This document shows positions 8,241-20,200 of a stretch of DNA of 64,000 nt, in pieces. This stretch comes from an uncultured Pseudomonadota bacterium (GTDB lineage: Bacteria; Pseudomonadota; Gammaproteobacteria; Xanthomonadales; Ahniellaceae): contig CALKUS010000175.1 in assembly GCA_937996755.1 (NCBI GenBank), positions 52,986 through 116,985 of the forward strand, read 5' to 3'. The translations under genes and the position numbers were made by a program. Numbering within the stretch: position 1 is the stretch's first letter; the number at the start of each line of letters is the position of its first letter. The notes under the pieces were generated by a model that ran no database searches, was not told the origin of the DNA, and saw nothing but the letters and a program-made list of their open reading frames with translations.

Positions 8241-9551
8241 ATGCCCGCCGCCACCCGTGCCTTCCTGCTGGCCAGCCTGCTGACCGCCGCGCCCGCGCTC
8301 GCGGGCGGGCCGGAGTTCGCCACGCCGCTCAACGTGATCGGCAGCAAGGACATCGTCGCCGCACCCGCGATCTCGCCCGGCGACGTGCTCGAGCTGCGCG
8401 CCGGACCGGGTTCGGACCCGGGCACGTTCAACGTCGCCGCGCTGGTGCGCGGCGCGGGCAGCACGACGGCGATCAGCCTGCTCAACGTGCGCCGGCTCGG
8501 CGGCACGACGCCGCCCGCGACGATCGACATCAACGCGATCCCGCTGACCGCGGTGTCGAACGTGCAGGCGTTCTCGCTCGGCGGCGGTTGCCGCTCGGGC
8601 GCGACGGCGGTGTTCCCGTTCGTGCAGAACAACGCCAACAACTTCCGGCCGTACGTCATGCGCGTGACGAACGGCGTACCGCTGGTGTCGCCGCTGGCGA
8701 TCGCCGGCAGCGACAACATCCACTCGATCGAGTGCACGACCGACCCGAACGGGAACGACGTGTACTACGCCGTGGCGAACGCCACGCAGGCGCGCGTCGA
8801 GCTCTGGAAACAGGTGGGCGCCGGCGTGCCCGCGTCGGTGTTCACCAACCTGCCGCAGCTGTTGTCGCCGTTCAACGGCGGCATCCGCCCGATCATGGCG
8901 ACGATCGAAGGCTCGTTCTTCGGCAGCGTGATCGTGGTCCAGTACCAGCGCACGAACGGCCAGATCGCGAACTACGTCGTGCAGCTCAACCCGATCAACC
9001 TGGCGGCGACCTGCCTGCTGTTCACGCAGTCGCCGGTGCCGAACACGTTCACGGTGGTGCGCGAAGGCCGCATCATCTCGCTGCGCGGGCTGGCGACGCT
9101 CGCGAACTCGGCGACGAGCGCGGGCGACCCCGACCGCAACGGCACGGCCGAGCTGGTGCGATCGCCCGTGCAGACCTGCGCCCCGACGCTCGTGAACAAG
9201 GGCAGCGCGGCCGGCGGCAACGGCTTCAACTGGACCGGCTACGGCGCGGTCGCGAACCCCGCGCGCGGATGGGCCTACATCGGCAACGGCAACAGCCTCG
9301 TGCGCGTCGACCTCGACAGCACGGCCACGCAGAACCTCGCCGTGCCGCTGCTCGGCCCGGGCGGCCCGTACGACTTCGTGGGCGGCAGCAACGCCGACGA
9401 CAAGACCTTCGGCATCTACCAGATCGGCACGCGGCCCGGCGCGCCGCGCGAGCTGCGCTTCACGCTGTCGGCCGAATACCGCGGCGACGGGCGGTTTGCG
9501 TCCGACTTCGAGGGCCCGGCGCTCGACCGCGCCCTGGATTTCAATCAGTGA
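8241..9551 (+). CDS. Exported hypothetical protein with a degenerate FASDFE tail
   Basis: 436 residues from ATG 8241, with signal peptide MPAATRAFLLASLLTAAPALAG. The mature part is rich in Asn, Thr, Gly and Val and beta-type, with no Cys-rich or catalytic signature I can name. Segments such as GRIISLRGLATL, WAYIGNGNSLVRVDLD and TFGIYQIGTR suggest a beta-propeller-like sheet repeat. Near the end RFASDFEG resembles the LFANGFE tag found elsewhere in this window, but 12 residues follow it, so it would be a degenerate or internal copy. The gene diverges from the MDR oxidoreductase. Confidence 0.7.
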   Translation: MPAATRAFLLASLLTAAPALAGGPEFATPLNVIGSKDIVAAPAISPGDVLELRAGPGSDPGTFNVAALVRGAGSTTAISLLNVRRLGGTTPPATIDINAIPLTAVSNVQAFSLGGGCRSGATAVFPFVQNNANNFRPYVMRVTNGVPLVSPLAIAGSDNIHSIECTTDPNGNDVYYAVANATQARVELWKQVGAGVPASVFTNLPQLLSPFNGGIRPIMATIEGSFFGSVIVVQYQRTNGQIANYVVQLNPINLAATCLLFTQSPVPNTFTVVREGRIISLRGLATLANSATSAGDPDRNGTAELVRSPVQTCAPTLVNKGSAAGGNGFNWTGYGAVANPARGWAYIGNGNSLVRVDLDSTATQNLAVPLLGPGGPYDFVGGSNADDKTFGIYQIGTRPGAPRELRFTLSAEYRGDGRFASDFEGPALDRALDFNQ

Positions 9552-9647
9552 CCGGGCGGGCCGGCTGCGAGCGATGTCGCCGAGGAATTCGACAGCGGCG
9601 CGTACGCGCCAGTGGGACACTGCGCTCCCCCAGCCGGAGATCGCGCC

Positions 9648-10400
9648 GTGTCCCAGCCATCGCTCGCCACTCGATTCGCCGCGCTGCACGTGAAGGGCAG
9701 GCCCGTGGTGCTGTTCAACGCGTGGGATGCCGGCAGCGCGAAGGCGATCGCCGCGGCCGGCGCGCCGGCGATCGCGACGAGCAGCTGGGCGGTCGCGGCG
9801 GCGCACGGCTACGAGGACGGCGAGGCGATTCCGTTCGCGTTCGTCGAGGCGCTGGTCGCGCGCGTGGTCGCGTCGGTGCCGCTGCCGGTGACGGCCGACG
9901 TCGAAGGCGGCTACAGCGACGATCCCGCCACCTGCGCGGCGAACGTCGCGCGGCTGGTCGACCGCGGCGTCGTCGGCATCAACTTCGAGGACCGCGTCGT
10001 CGCGGGCAAGGGCCTGCACGCGATTCCCGCGCAGGCCGCGCGCATCGCCGCGATCCGCCGCATGGCGGACGCGCGCGGCGTGCCGCTGTTCATCAACGCG
10101 CGCAGCGACGTGTTCTTCGGCGCCGCCGCGGGCGATCCGGTAGCCGACGCGCTCGCGCGCGCGAAGGCCTATGCCGACGCCGGTGCATCGGGATTGTTCC
10201 TGCCCGGCCTGGTCGAGATCGACACGATCGCGAAGATCGCGGCCGCGACGCCGCTGCCGCTGAACGTGATGGTGATGCCTGCGCTGCCCGATGTGCGCGC
10301 GCTCGCTGCCGCGGGTGTCGCGCGGATCAGCCACGGTCCCGCGGCGTACGTGCGTGCGATGGACGCCGTGCGGACCGGTGCGCAGGCCGCCTACGCCTGA
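9648..10400 (+). CDS. Isocitrate lyase/PEP mutase family enzyme
   Basis: 250 residues from a GTG at 9648, preceded by GGAGA; an upstream in-frame ATG (9612) lacks support. The (beta/alpha)8 barrel carries the family motifs: NAWDAGSAK, a metal-binding ADVEGGYSDDP, GINFEDRV, INARSDVFF and a C-terminal ARISHGPAAYVRAM. The catalytic KKCGH loop of isocitrate lyase is absent, placing it with the PEP mutase/oxaloacetate decarboxylase-like group that makes or breaks C-C or P-C bonds of small oxoacids. Exact substrate unknown. The DUF1801 gene follows 17 bp downstream. Confidence 0.85.
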   Translation: MSQPSLATRFAALHVKGRPVVLFNAWDAGSAKAIAAAGAPAIATSSWAVAAAHGYEDGEAIPFAFVEALVARVVASVPLPVTADVEGGYSDDPATCAANVARLVDRGVVGINFEDRVVAGKGLHAIPAQAARIAAIRRMADARGVPLFINARSDVFFGAAAGDPVADALARAKAYADAGASGLFLPGLVEIDTIAKIAAATPLPLNVMVMPALPDVRALAAAGVARISHGPAAYVRAMDAVRTGAQAAYA

Positions 10401-10417
10401 CGCGGTCGCGCAAGCCC

Positions 10418-10813
10418 ATGGCAGCGAAGAAGGCGAGCTCGGATCCCGGTGTCGATGCGCTCGTGGCCGCGCTCGACCACCCGCTCGCGGCAGTGATCGC
10501 CGCGTTGCGCGCGCTCGTGCTCGCTGCCGACGCGTCCATTTCGGAAGGGGTGAAATGGAATTCGCCCAGCTTCCGCACGTCGGGCGACTTCGCGACGCTG
10601 CACCTGCGCGCGAAGGGCTCGATCCTGTTGATCCTGCACCTCGGTGCCAGGCCGCGCACGCTCCCGAAAGGAGCGATCGCGGATCCGCAGGGCCTGCTGC
10701 AGTGGCGTGGTGCGGATCGCGCGTCGATCGCCTTCACCGGCACGAAAGACGTTCGCGACCACGCCGCGGCAGTGACCGCGATCGTGCGCCAGTGGATCCG
10801 GCACGTGCCCTGA
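10418..10813 (+). CDS. DUF1801 domain protein
   Basis: 131 residues from ATG 10418, 17 bp after the PEP mutase-like gene, probably in one operon. DUF1801 motifs are visible: ALDHPLAAVIAALRALVLAAD, SEGVKWNSPSF, LHLGARPR and a C-terminal helix ending VRQWIRHV. The family is small, cytoplasmic and of unknown biochemical function, related to the YdhG/YjbR-like fold. No transmembrane segment is present. Confidence 0.8.
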   Translation: MAAKKASSDPGVDALVAALDHPLAAVIAALRALVLAADASISEGVKWNSPSFRTSGDFATLHLRAKGSILLILHLGARPRTLPKGAIADPQGLLQWRGADRASIAFTGTKDVRDHAAAVTAIVRQWIRHVP

Positions 10814-10825
10814 TCGCGCGGGGAC

Positions 10826-11272
10826 CTACTCCTCGACGAGCTCGACCGTGGCCATGCCACCGCCGAGGCTCAGGCCGACGCCCTTGACGGTGCCGCGCAG
10901 CTTCAGCACGACGCCCTTGTCGTTCTCGTATTCGGCCTGGACTTCGCTCGATCCCGCCATCGCGGTGCGGCTGACCGACGTGTACTTGCCGGCGAAGTCG
11001 TCGAGCTTCACGAGGTTCAGCACGTCGCCCGTGGCGCTCACTTCCTTCACCGCCTTCATGCCGACGCCGGCGCTCGCGGTCTTGAACGTGAACGCGTAGT
11101 CCTTGCCGCCGTAGTGCAGCGTGCCCTTGCCGGCCGTGCCGCCCATGATCAGGCGCATCTCCTCGGACTTCAGGTCCACCGTCGCGTCGGCGGCGCTGGC
11201 GGAGACCGTCCAGTACAGCGCGACGACTGCACCGAACATCGCGCGTGCAACGAGCGAGCGTAGCGGTTTCAT
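10826..11272 (-). CDS. Exported hypothetical protein (about 148 residues)
   Basis: Start at ATG 11272 with GGAGG seven bases upstream. A signal peptide ends near SASA. The mature domain is all-beta by pattern (GTLHYGGKDYAFTFK, LVKLDDFAGKYTS, GVVLKLRGTVKGVGLSLGGG) and faintly recalls DUF1134/EipA-like periplasmic proteins. I am not sure of that. It ends AVELVEE-like, with no tag. Convergent with the DUF1801 gene and divergent from the AraC regulator. Confidence 0.7.
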   Translation of the reverse strand: MKPLRSLVARAMFGAVVALYWTVSASAADATVDLKSEEMRLIMGGTAGKGTLHYGGKDYAFTFKTASAGVGMKAVKEVSATGDVLNLVKLDDFAGKYTSVSRTAMAGSSEVQAEYENDKGVVLKLRGTVKGVGLSLGGGMATVELVEE

Positions 11273-11364
11273 GGTGCACCTCCGCGGGCGATGTCCGCAC
11301 GATAGGCCCGCCCGGCCGCGCGGACAATGCGCATTGCCCGAAGGGGCGGGCGTAGCATGCGCGC

Positions 11365-11883
11365 ATGTCGACGAAGAAGGGCGCCGGAAGGGCGCCGGCT
11401 CCCCCGGGCCAGGACCCGGCGCTGCTGCGCCGCCTGCTGCGCGCGAAGGACCGCATGGACGCGGCGTCGCACGAGCAGTGGCCGGTGTCGCGGCTGGCGC
11501 GCGTGAGCCGCGTGTCCGAAGCGCACTTCGCACGCTGCTTCAAGCAGGCGTTCGGCGTGCCGCCGCATCGCTATCTCCTGACGCGGCGCATCGAACGCGC
11601 GACCGCGCTGCTGCGCGACACCGACACCGACATCACCGCGATCGCGTTCACCACCGGCTGGAGCAGCCTCGGCACGTTCGGCCGCACGTTCCGCGACGTC
11701 ACGGGCGAATCGCCGGGCGAATGGCGCGCGCGCGAGAAAGCGGTCGCGCACGAGCCGGAAAAGGTGCCGGGGTGCTTCCTCAGCGCCGCGCACCGGCCCG
11801 ACCTCACCATCGCAGTTTCGGAGAAGCGACGACTGGAGGCCGCCGATACGATCGCCGCACCTTCAGAGGAGCAACGCAAATGA
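11365..11883 (+). CDS. AraC-family transcriptional regulator
   Basis: 172 residues. Residues about 25-125 form the two-helix-turn-helix AraC DNA-binding domain (VSRLARVSRVSEAHFARCFK, GVPPHRYLLTRRIE, IAFTTGWSSLGTFGRTFRD, GESPGEWR). There is no N-terminal ligand domain. A 45-residue tail follows the HTH. It overlaps the start of the VOC gene by ATGA (11880-11883), and GAGGAG lies just before that overlap, so the two are translationally coupled. The regulator probably controls this pair, a common arrangement for AraC-VOC modules, but its signal is unknown. Confidence 0.9.
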   Translation: MSTKKGAGRAPAPPGQDPALLRRLLRAKDRMDAASHEQWPVSRLARVSRVSEAHFARCFKQAFGVPPHRYLLTRRIERATALLRDTDTDITAIAFTTGWSSLGTFGRTFRDVTGESPGEWRAREKAVAHEPEKVPGCFLSAAHRPDLTIAVSEKRRLEAADTIAAPSEEQRK

Positions 11884-12284
11884 CCCAGGGTGTGGCAGTG
11901 GCCGGAATCTACGTGCGCGACCAGGACGAAGCGCTGTCGTTCTACGTCGACAAGCTCGGGTTCACCGTCCATACGGACGCGAAGAACGGCAATTACCGCT
12001 GGCTCACGGTGCAGCACCCCGAGCAGTCGTCGTTCCAGCTGGGGCTGTTCGCGCCCGGACCGCCGACGCTGGACGCCGCGAGCGCGCAGGCGCTGCGCGA
12101 GCTCGTCGCGAAGGGCGCGATGCCGCCGCTCGTGCTCGTCGTGTCGGACTGCCGCGCCGCGCACGCACGCATGAAGGCGGCCGGCGTGGAGTTCACGCAG
12201 GAGCCGGTCGACCGCTACGGCACCGTCGATGCGGGTTTCCGCGATCCATCCGGCAACGGATGGAAGATGATCCAGTCGCGCTGA
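11880..12284 (+). CDS. VOC-superfamily (glyoxalase/bleomycin-resistance-like) protein
   Basis: 134 residues. Typical VOC beta-alpha-beta-beta-beta modules: AGIYVRDQDEALSFYVDKLGF at the start and TVDAGFRDPSGNGWKMIQ at the end. An acidic/His metal-binding pattern is only partly visible. Such proteins act as glyoxalases, dioxygenases, or resistance and stress proteins; the substrate cannot be read from sequence. Coupled by ATGA overlap to the AraC regulator upstream and followed 12 bp later by a small membrane protein with an excellent ribosome site. Confidence 0.88.
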   Translation: MTQGVAVAGIYVRDQDEALSFYVDKLGFTVHTDAKNGNYRWLTVQHPEQSSFQLGLFAPGPPTLDAASAQALRELVAKGAMPPLVLVVSDCRAAHARMKAAGVEFTQEPVDRYGTVDAGFRDPSGNGWKMIQSR

Positions 12285-12296
12285 GGAGGATTCGCC

Positions 12297-12509
12297 ATGA
12301 ACTTCAGCCGATGGATCCGCCAGCTGCACCGCTGGCTGTCGATGGCCTTCACGTTCGGCGTGATCGCGTACGTCGTCGTGATGCAGAACGGCACGCCGCC
12401 CGCCTGGGTGGGACTGCTCGCGCTCGTGCCGCTGGTCCTGCTGCTGCTGTCCGGGCTGTACCTGTTCGTGCTGCCGTACGCACAACGACGCGCGCGCGCG
12501 CCGGCGTAA
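12297..12509 (+). CDS. Small two-helix membrane protein
   Basis: 70 residues, with GAGGAGGA just upstream of ATG 12297. A charged amphipathic start (MNFSRWIRQLHRWLS) is followed by two hydrophobic helices at about 16-30 and 38-60 and a basic tail (RRARAPA), giving a positive-inside C-terminus. It is the third gene of the AraC-VOC cluster and abuts the stop of the convergent gene at 12510. Function unknown. Confidence 0.75.
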   Translation: MNFSRWIRQLHRWLSMAFTFGVIAYVVVMQNGTPPAWVGLLALVPLVLLLLSGLYLFVLPYAQRRARAPA

Positions 12510-13118
12510 TCAGCGCCGGCGCTCGCGCAGCACCGTCCGCCATGCGCGAACCAGCGCCTCGGCGACGAAATACGGCGTCCACACGAGTGGGAAAATCCAC
12601 GCCGGCGTCTGGCTCACGCGTTCGCCGTCGGCGCCGACGACGACCGGCGCCGGCACCACCAGCATCAACAGTACGGTCGCGACGAAACCGCCGCCCCACA
12701 GCAGCCCGGACCATCCGGCGCCTTCGTGCAGCCACGCGAAGTGCTCGCGCGACACGGGCCGCGCGCCGCGCGGCGGCATGACGCGCGCGACCCAGAGCCA
12801 CAGCGCGATGAGCCACGCCTGCGGCATCTCCGCCGTCGCGCCGAGCAGCCAGGCGCCTCCGAGGTACGCGAGCGTGAAGAACGCGAGCCACGCGACGCGC
12901 AGCGCGACGTTCGACATGCCGCTGGCCAGGCCGGCGACGAACAGCGTTACCGCAAGCGCCGCCTCGAACACGACCGGCCAGAGCAGGAACGAGCGCACCG
13001 TGTCGTACTCGAAGCGATCGCGCATCAGCCACACGCCGAGGAACGCCGCGGCGGAGACGAGATCGAGCGCGCCGTGCCGGAGCACGGCCGTGATGCCGGG
13101 GCGGTCGGGGTTGGCCAC
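12510..13118 (-). CDS. Polytopic membrane protein, hypothetical
   Basis: 202 residues from ATG 13118. Five to six hydrophobic segments at about 18-33, 42-62, 68-90, 95-112, 132-155 and 172-185. No transporter or enzyme signature was seen. The C-terminus is basic (RTVLRERRR). Its stop codon directly abuts the stop of the convergent 70-residue membrane protein, and its start lies 31 bp from the divergent DUF4105 gene. Confidence 0.7.
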   Translation of the reverse strand: MANPDRPGITAVLRHGALDLVSAAAFLGVWLMRDRFEYDTVRSFLLWPVVFEAALAVTLFVAGLASGMSNVALRVAWLAFFTLAYLGGAWLLGATAEMPQAWLIALWLWVARVMPPRGARPVSREHFAWLHEGAGWSGLLWGGGFVATVLLMLVVPAPVVVGADGERVSQTPAWIFPLVWTPYFVAEALVRAWRTVLRERRR

Positions 13119-13149
13119 GCGCGATCATGGCACGCTACGCTGCGTGCGC

Positions 13150-17260
<4,111 letters not shown>

Positions 17261-17335
17261 TCGTCCCTGCTCTCCCTCCCTGCGGAGGCAGGGGAGGGGA
17301 GGGCAGGGTGGGGTGCAGTACCACGTTCGGTACCA

Positions 17336-17369
17336 GGAAAAGCGCCGCGCCGGCTCGCGGCGCTTTTCC
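17336..17369 (+). terminator. Perfect 14-bp hairpin, bidirectional-type terminator after katG
   Basis: GGAAAAGCGCCGCG at 17336-17349 and its exact complement at 17356-17369 flank a 6-base loop. The stem has A4 on one side and T4 on the other, the form of an intrinsic terminator that works in both directions. It lies 76 bp after the katG stop. A G-rich tract (about 17291-17312) and a smaller GTACC/GGTAC repeat precede it. Confidence 0.8.
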
Positions 17370-17435
17370 GCTTCCGCACCAGCGAAATCCGCTGACGTGT
17401 CGCCCGCTGCGCACCGGTCGCCGACGCCGCCAGAC

Positions 17436-17978
17436 ATGCTCGCACTGCTGCCACTCCTCATCGCGACGGCGTCCACGCCGTGCGACGGCGCGCGCTTCGC
17501 CGCCGGTAACGCAGTGCTGCTGCCCGGCTCGAGCTGGAGCGTCGTCGTGCCCGACGGCTGGTGGCTGCAGTCGGGCGCGTACCCGCAGCGTCCGGAGCTC
17601 GAGTTCGAGCTGCCACACGCGTGCCAGGGCGGCGTGTATGCGCATCCCTCGCTCCAGGTGGCGCGGATCGAAGGCATCGACTTCGCCGACGTCGGGCCCG
17701 CGTCGGGCGAAGCCGTGCGCGAAGCCCCCGTGCGCACGACGATCGCGGGACACCCCGCGGTGGAATACGCGAGCACGGGAACGCTGATCGCGCACTCGCT
17801 CGACGGTCGCGGTTCCTTGCGGCCGCTCTACTACCGCGTCGTCGTCGTGCGGCTGGGCGACGAGCTGTTCGAGTGCCGACTGACGCAGGACGCGCTCGTG
17901 AACGACCACGTCGCGGCGCCGCGCGGGCTTTGCGCGACGCTCGCCGTCCGTGCCGATGCGAAGGCGTACGAGCGTTGA
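17436..17978 (+). CDS. Exported hypothetical protein (about 180 residues)
   Basis: Start at ATG 17436 (MLALLPLLIATAS), which gives a short signal peptide. The mature protein has Cys at CDGARFAAG, HACQGG, FECRLT and LCATLAV, probably two disulfides, and beta-rich segments around SSWSVVVPDGWWLQSG and LRPLYYRVVVVRLGD. No family was recognised; the pattern resembles small periplasmic proteins of unknown role. There is no near neighbour on the same strand besides katG, from which a terminator separates it. Confidence 0.65.
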   Translation: MLALLPLLIATASTPCDGARFAAGNAVLLPGSSWSVVVPDGWWLQSGAYPQRPELEFELPHACQGGVYAHPSLQVARIEGIDFADVGPASGEAVREAPVRTTIAGHPAVEYASTGTLIAHSLDGRGSLRPLYYRVVVVRLGDELFECRLTQDALVNDHVAAPRGLCATLAVRADAKAYER

Positions 17979-18132
17979 GCGCGCGCCGCATCCTGCAGCG
18001 GCGTCGGAAATGCGAACTGCGTCACGCGCCGCGCGCGGTTTCGTGACGCACATCGCACGCGACATCCGACTTTCGCCACGGCGTCGTCACGCCGAAGTGC
18101 GTAGACTTCTTCGCCAGGAGTACCTCGACCCC

Positions 18133-18342
18133 ATGACGAAGATCCTGCAAATCAGCCCCACCCACGCCGGCGGCAACGACGCCTGGCAGGTGGAGATGGA
18201 CGACACCTGCGTGTGCGTGTGCGCCACGCAGGCCGGCGCCCTGTCTTACGCCGAACGCATGAGCCGCGTGCTCGAGCGCAGCGGCGAGCTCTGCGAAGTC
18301 GTGCTCACGCACGAGGCGCGGCCGGTCCGCATCGCGGCGTAG
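18133..18342 (+). CDS. Small hypothetical protein with Cys-Val-Cys-Val-Cys motif
   Basis: 69 residues from ATG 18133. A beta-alpha pattern with DDTCVCVCATQAG near the middle and a closing helix, then CEVVLTHEARPVRIAA. An AGGAG lies too far upstream (about 13 bases) to set the start clearly. The closely spaced Cys could bind metal, but no known zinc-ribbon spacing is completed. The 154 bp before it hold no gene that I can see. Confidence 0.55.
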   Translation: MTKILQISPTHAGGNDAWQVEMDDTCVCVCATQAGALSYAERMSRVLERSGELCEVVLTHEARPVRIAA

Positions 18343-18367
18343 CGCCTCACACGCTACGCTGGCGCCG

Positions 18368-18796
18368 ATGCCTCGGCCCCTCGTCGCGCTGCTGCTCGCA
18401 TTCGCCCTCCCGGCGCTCGCCGCCGAAACGGCATCGGGCGACATCGCTGCACGCACTGCCCGCTGGCACCTCACGCCGCTTCCCGAAGCGCGGGCAGCCG
18501 TGGGCTACGAAGCCACGTTCACGCGCGCCGAGCTCGAGCGCATCGCGCACGGATTCGAGGCGGAATCGATGGACGACAAGTGGGTGATCGTCGCGGACGG
18601 CGACCGCGTCGCATTCCATCGCAGCTGGACCGGCGACTGCATCTTCGAGCTGCGGCTGGAGCCGACGAAAGACGGCGCGCGCGTCGCGTCGTCCTGGGTG
18701 TCGCGCGGCGGTGGCTACGCGAGCGCGGGCATCGAGGACGACCGTCGCACGCTCGACGCGCTGGTGCGCAACTTCCTGCTCGCGCCGCAACGCTGA
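18368..18796 (+). CDS. Exported hypothetical protein (142 residues)
   Basis: ATG 18368, with signal peptide MPRPLVALLLAFALPALAA. The mature part carries WHLTPLPEARAAVGYEATFTRAE-type segments and a central FHRSWTGDCIFELRLE, which resembles small periplasmic or cytoplasmic proteins annotated only as hypothetical. One Cys. It is followed 8 bp later by the fatty-acid hydroxylase family gene, so they are probably co-transcribed. Confidence 0.65.
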   Translation: MPRPLVALLLAFALPALAAETASGDIAARTARWHLTPLPEARAAVGYEATFTRAELERIAHGFEAESMDDKWVIVADGDRVAFHRSWTGDCIFELRLEPTKDGARVASSWVSRGGGYASAGIEDDRRTLDALVRNFLLAPQR

Positions 18797-18804
18797 GCGC
18801 CGCG

Positions 18805-19569
18805 ATGCCGCAGGTCCCCGTCGAATACTGGATCGCGCTGGCCATCCCGCTGTCGTACGCGGTGCTCATCGCGATCGAACGTTGCCTCGATACGGGTTGG
18901 CGGTGGCCGGCGCACCGTGGCTGGGAGCTGATCGGCGTGTCGTGCTTCCTGCTGCAGACGCTCGTCAACGGCACGGTGTCCGCCGCGCTCGGCAAGATGC
19001 TGCCCGGCGCGCACCTGTTCGATGCGATGCGGCTCGGCCTCGCGGGCGCGATCGTCGTCGGCTTCCTCGCGCAGACGTTCGGCAATGCACTGCTGCACCT
19101 CGCGTACCACCGCAGCGATTTCCTCTGGCGTTGGGTGCACCAGCTGCACCATGCGCCGGCGCGCATGGGCGTATCCGGCGTCATGATCGTGTCGCCGCTC
19201 GAGATGCTGTGCGCGGCCGTGCTGTTCGTGTCGATCTCGCGCTTCGTACTCGGGCTCGATCCCGTGGCCACGATGTCGGTCGCGTTCCTCGCCTCGTTCT
19301 ACGGCATGTTCCAGCACTGGAATGCGCGCACGCCGCGCTGGCTCGGCTGGCTCATCCAGCGCCCCGAGCAGCATTGCGAGCACCATCGCCGCGGCGTCCA
19401 CGCCGGCAACTACAGCGACTTCCCGTTGTGGGATTTCTGCTGGAACGGATTCAGCAATCCGCGCGACTTCGACGGCGAGCTCGGGTTCGGCGACGGAGCA
19501 GCTTCGCGCGCGGCGGCGCTGCTCGCGGGGCGCGACTTGGGTCGCGAGCGCGCGCGTAGCGACGGCTGA
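18805..19569 (+). CDS. Fatty acid hydroxylase / sterol desaturase superfamily membrane protein
   Basis: 254 residues from ATG 18805. Integral membrane di-iron oxygenase family. The histidine boxes are HLAYH (near residue 100), HQLHH (near 113) and EHH (near 193), with an extra HWNAR. Hydrophobic segments at about 8-26, 42-60, 75-95 and 130-165. Family members hydroxylate or desaturate membrane lipids or carotenoids using O2; the substrate here is unknown. A second, more sterol-desaturase-like paralogue is at 42396. Confidence 0.88.
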   Translation: MPQVPVEYWIALAIPLSYAVLIAIERCLDTGWRWPAHRGWELIGVSCFLLQTLVNGTVSAALGKMLPGAHLFDAMRLGLAGAIVVGFLAQTFGNALLHLAYHRSDFLWRWVHQLHHAPARMGVSGVMIVSPLEMLCAAVLFVSISRFVLGLDPVATMSVAFLASFYGMFQHWNARTPRWLGWLIQRPEQHCEHHRRGVHAGNYSDFPLWDFCWNGFSNPRDFDGELGFGDGAASRAAALLAGRDLGRERARSDG

Positions 19570-19667
19570 TTTCCGGAATTTGTCCGTCGGACCATGCGCA
19601 GCGCGTAACGCGTCGCGCGCGCGAGCCGACGCGTGCCAGTGGGAGGAAACGCGCACTTCGAGCAATC

Positions 19668-19696
19668 TTGCGCGGCGTTTTCGAGCGGCATAGCGT
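19668..19696 (+). promoter_or_regulatory. Candidate sigma-70 promoter for the exported pair at 19731
   Basis: TTGCGC (19668-19673), a 17-bp spacer and TAGCGT (19691-19696). Transcription would start near 19703, leaving a leader of about 28 bp that contains the AGGAG ribosome site used at 19731. The hexamers match the consensus only partly, so this is a candidate. Confidence 0.35.
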
Positions 19697-19730
19697 TCCG
19701 CGCCGCAGGGATTCCGCGAAGGAGCGCAAC

Positions 19731-20198
19731 ATGATCCGCTTCGCTTTCGCCGTGGCCGCGCTGGCGGCCGCGTCATCGGCATTCGCCGGCGACGGTTTCA
19801 ACGGACTGCAGCTCGTGCCGCGATTCGATCGCGACGATGCACTCGTGGTCGAGGTCTCGAACTGGACGAAGCTGACCGTCACGCTCGACCAGGTCGACGT
19901 GCGCCTGCCGGGCAGCACGTCGAAGGCATGTCGCTTCAGCGTGAAGAAGACGCTCGTGCTCGAGCCCACGATCAAGCACGACATCGTCGTCGCTCCGGCG
20001 CGCGCCGCGCGCGAGTGCCTGCGCACTCGTCCGGGGCTCGAGCGCGCGAGCGCCCGCGAGCTCGCGATGACGCACGTGGAGCGCGATGCCACCGCGACGG
20101 GCGAACGGATGGCGCTCGCGGCAAGCGTGCAATTCAGGGATCGGCGCAAGCAGGCCTCGTCCGAGTGGATCGTCGGCCTGAAGCAGCGGGAGGAATGA
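19731..20198 (+). CDS. Exported hypothetical protein (155 residues), partner of the TSP3 cytochrome
   Basis: ATG 19731 with AAGGAG seven bases upstream. Signal peptide MIRFAFAVAALAAASSAFAG. The mature part is small and beta-rich (ALVVEVSNWTKLTVTLDQ) with two Cys (SKACRFS, ARECLRT) that could pair. No known family. Its TGA overlaps an ATG of the next frame, and its last codons supply the GGGAGGA ribosome site for the cytochrome at 20201, so the two are translationally coupled and may work together. Confidence 0.7.
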   Translation: MIRFAFAVAALAAASSAFAGDGFNGLQLVPRFDRDDALVVEVSNWTKLTVTLDQVDVRLPGSTSKACRFSVKKTLVLEPTIKHDIVVAPARAARECLRTRPGLERASARELAMTHVERDATATGERMALAASVQFRDRRKQASSEWIVGLKQREE

Positions 20199-20200
20199 GC

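Noticed and set aside
6954..10334. Minus-strand open frame reaching far upstream of the MDR oxidoreductase
   Set aside because: Only the part from 8063 down has coding character. The upstream half is Arg/His-rich antisense of the genes at 8241 and 9648.
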